This document shows, piece by piece, positions 3,620-5,167 of a stretch of 5,167 nucleotides of DNA. Positions within the stretch are counted from its first letter, which is position 1. Every line of letters begins with the position of its first letter. The DNA is from CAZRVH01 sp964603635 (GTDB lineage: Bacteria > Patescibacteriota > Gracilibacteria > Peribacterales > Peribacteraceae), in NCBI GenBank assembly GCA_964603635.1, contig CAZRVH010000024.1, forward strand, positions 1-5,167, read 5' to 3'. The notes beneath the pieces were generated by a model. It was not told the origin of the DNA and did no database searches. It worked only from the letters and a program-made list of their open reading frames with translations. The position numbers and the translations under genes are program-made.

Positions 3620-5167
3620 TTAGTTGAGAAGTCCCGTCGCTCCGTACACACCAGCGGTCAAAACCGACATGATGGACATGAGCTTGATGAGGATGTTCAG
3701 GGACGGACCGGACGTATCCTTGAACGGATCTCCCACCGTATCTCCCACGACGGCTGCCTTGTGCGGCTCGCTCTTCTTGCCGCCGAGGTGGCCGGATTCG
3801 ATGTACTTCTTGGCGTTGTCCCATGCTCCTCCGGAGTTGCTCATGGACATACCCATCAGGATGGACGTCACGAGCGCTCCGGCGAGCAATCCTCCGAGGG
3901 CCTCGAGGCCGAGGAGAACGCCGATGAGCACCGGGGACACGATGGCCAGGAGACCCGGCAGCATCATTTCGCGGATGGCGGACTTGGTGGCGATGGACAC
4001 GCAGCGTGCGGTGTCCCCTTCGGCCGTACCTTCCATGAGTCCGGGGATGTTCTTGAACTGGTGGCGGACCTCTTCGATCATCGCGACGGCGGCGCGGCCG
4101 ACGGCACGCATCGTGAGGGACGAGAAGATGAACGGAATCACGCCTCCGATGAGGAGACCGATGAGCGTGTAGGGATTGGAAACGTTGATCACTTCAAGAC
4201 CGGACTCTTCCTTGAACGCGCCGAAGAGGGCGAGAACCATGAAGGCGGCGACACCGATGGCGAAGCCCTTTCCGATGGCTGCCGTCGTGTTACCGGCTGC
4301 ATCCAAAGCATCCGTGCGGTGACGGACTTCCTCGGGCAAGTGGGACATTTCTGCGATACCTCCTGCGTTGTCGGCAACGGGGCCGAACGCATCGACCGCG
4401 AGGGTCGTGCCGAGCGTGGCAAGCATGCCGACCGCGGCGATACCGATGCCGTACATACCGGCCTGGACGAAGGCGATGGCGATGGAAACGCAGATGACGA
4501 GAACCGGGAGGGCCGTCGACATGTAGCCGAGGGCGAGTCCTTCGATGAGGACCGTTCCGGGACCCGTCTTGGACGAGTCAGCGAGCTTGCGAACCGGGCT
4601 GTAGGAATGCGACGTGTAGTACTCTGTGATGAGACCGACGAGCACGCCCGCGACGAGACCGGCCGTCATGGCCCAGAAGACTCCCATCGCGACTGCGACG
4701 GGAAGGTAGGCGCGTGCAAGGAAGAAGGAACCGACGAGGAACAGGAGGGAAGAAACGAGCATGCCGTTCTTCAGGGCTCCCTGGACGCCGTTTGCCTTGT
4801 TCGTGCGAACAACGAAGACAGCCAACAAGCTGGCGACGATACCGATGGCCGAAGCCAACAGCGGGAAGAGCAACGCGCGCTCCGTCATGCCTTCGCCCCA
4901 GCTGACGCCGAGGGCGACGAGCATGGTGGCGATGATGGCTCCGACATAGCTTTCGAAGAGGTCGGCTCCCATGCCGGCCACGTCTCCGACGTTGTCACCG
5001 ACGTTGTCGGCGATCACGGCCGGGTTGCGGGGATCGTCTTCCGGAATGCCAGCCTCGACTTTTCCGACGAGGTCGGCGCCGACGTCAGCGGCCTTGGTGT
5101 AGATGCCTCCTCCCACGCGGGCGAAGAGGGCGACGCACGATGCGCCGAAGCTGAAGCCCGTGAGGGA
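3620..5167 (-). CDS. hppA: Membrane-bound ion-translocating pyrophosphatase (partial, N-terminus outside the window)
   Basis: HppA hydrolyses cytoplasmic pyrophosphate and pumps H+ or Na+ across the membrane. The frame is open to the window edge, giving 515 residues. About 150-200 N-terminal residues are missing, as family members usually have 670-800. The visible part starts in SLTGFSFGASCVALFARVGGG, continues to the pyrophosphate-binding DNVGDNVGD (54-62) and GADLFESY (67-74), and contains many membrane helices. GNTTAAIGKG lies at 292-301, and GGAWDNAKKYIE and DTVGDPFKDTSGPSLNIL are near the C-terminus, so the active-site acidic and Lys residues are present. Ala and Gly in GNTTAAIGKG are the mark of the K+-dependent subfamily, and Glu in DLFESY is compatible with Na+ pumping. 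It ends at TAA (3622-3620), followed by its own terminator. An apparent GTG start at 5116 is internal to the conserved ARVGGG motif and is not the true start. Confidence 0.97.
   Translation of the reverse strand, partial: SLTGFSFGASCVALFARVGGGIYTKAADVGADLVGKVEAGIPEDDPRNPAVIADNVGDNVGDVAGMGADLFESYVGAIIATMLVALGVSWGEGMTERALLFPLLASAIGIVASLLAVFVVRTNKANGVQGALKNGMLVSSLLFLVGSFFLARAYLPVAVAMGVFWAMTAGLVAGVLVGLITEYYTSHSYSPVRKLADSSKTGPGTVLIEGLALGYMSTALPVLVICVSIAIAFVQAGMYGIGIAAVGMLATLGTTLAVDAFGPVADNAGGIAEMSHLPEEVRHRTDALDAAGNTTAAIGKGFAIGVAAFMVLALFGAFKEESGLEVINVSNPYTLIGLLIGGVIPFIFSSLTMRAVGRAAVAMIEEVRHQFKNIPGLMEGTAEGDTARCVSIATKSAIREMMLPGLLAIVSPVLIGVLLGLEALGGLLAGALVTSILMGMSMSNSGGAWDNAKKYIESGHLGGKKSEPHKAAVVGDTVGDPFKDTSGPSLNILIKLMSIMSVLTAGVYGATGLLN

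Noticed and set aside
1..5167. CRISPR array or long tandem repeats
   Set aside because: No regularly spaced direct repeats are seen in the window. The only repeats are the hairpin and inverted repeats listed.

Overview
This window is bacterial, GC-rich (well over 50% by eye) and densely packed. Almost everything is on the minus strand. From right to left it carries the C-terminal three quarters of a membrane-bound ion-pumping pyrophosphatase (hppA), a small DUF559/Vsr-like endonuclease gene, a complete CTP synthase (pyrG), a small unrecognised gene, a very short Cys-rich ORF, and the 5' part of a tRNA-Glu gene. One plus-strand gene for a small membrane protein lies between the tRNA and the rest. 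The taxon cannot be fixed from this sequence. Short transcription units, single housekeeping genes out of their usual operons, and start codons mostly without Shine-Dalgarno sequences would fit a candidate-phylum (Patescibacteria-like) or other poorly studied lineage, but this is a weak inference. UGA ends pyrG at the expected family C-terminus, so UGA is a stop codon here.

Layout. 1-53: tRNA-Glu(UUC), minus, cut by the window edge. 54-243: a strong hairpin next to the tRNA, then AT-rich DNA with TATAAT boxes on both strands and overlapping palindromes. 244-657: plus-strand small membrane protein, apparently leaderless. 654-676: minus-strand terminator. 699-743: 14-codon ORF with four cysteines, with its own good promoter at 773-800 and a perfect 8-bp inverted repeat at 799-823. 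836-874: minus-strand terminator with seven T. 890-1153: 87-codon ORF with a strong ribosome binding site. 1246-2916: pyrG. 2957-3042: pyrG promoter candidate and a hairpin. 3043-3508: DUF559 gene framed by inverted copies of a C-rich hairpin repeat. 3567-3595: hppA terminator. 3620-5167: hppA, open at its N-terminus.

How it fits together. HppA uses cytoplasmic pyrophosphate to pump ions, and PyrG makes CTP from UTP. They are separate housekeeping functions, split by a terminator and by the DUF559 unit. pyrG has no terminator of its own and probably reads into the 87-codon ORF. The strongest candidate for something undescribed is the DUF559 unit: a nuclease gene whose stop codon abuts one repeat and whose start lies near the inverted partner, with both hairpins on the outside. 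This suggests a compact mobile or homing-like element inserted between hppA and pyrG. The second candidate is the short Cys-rich transcription unit.
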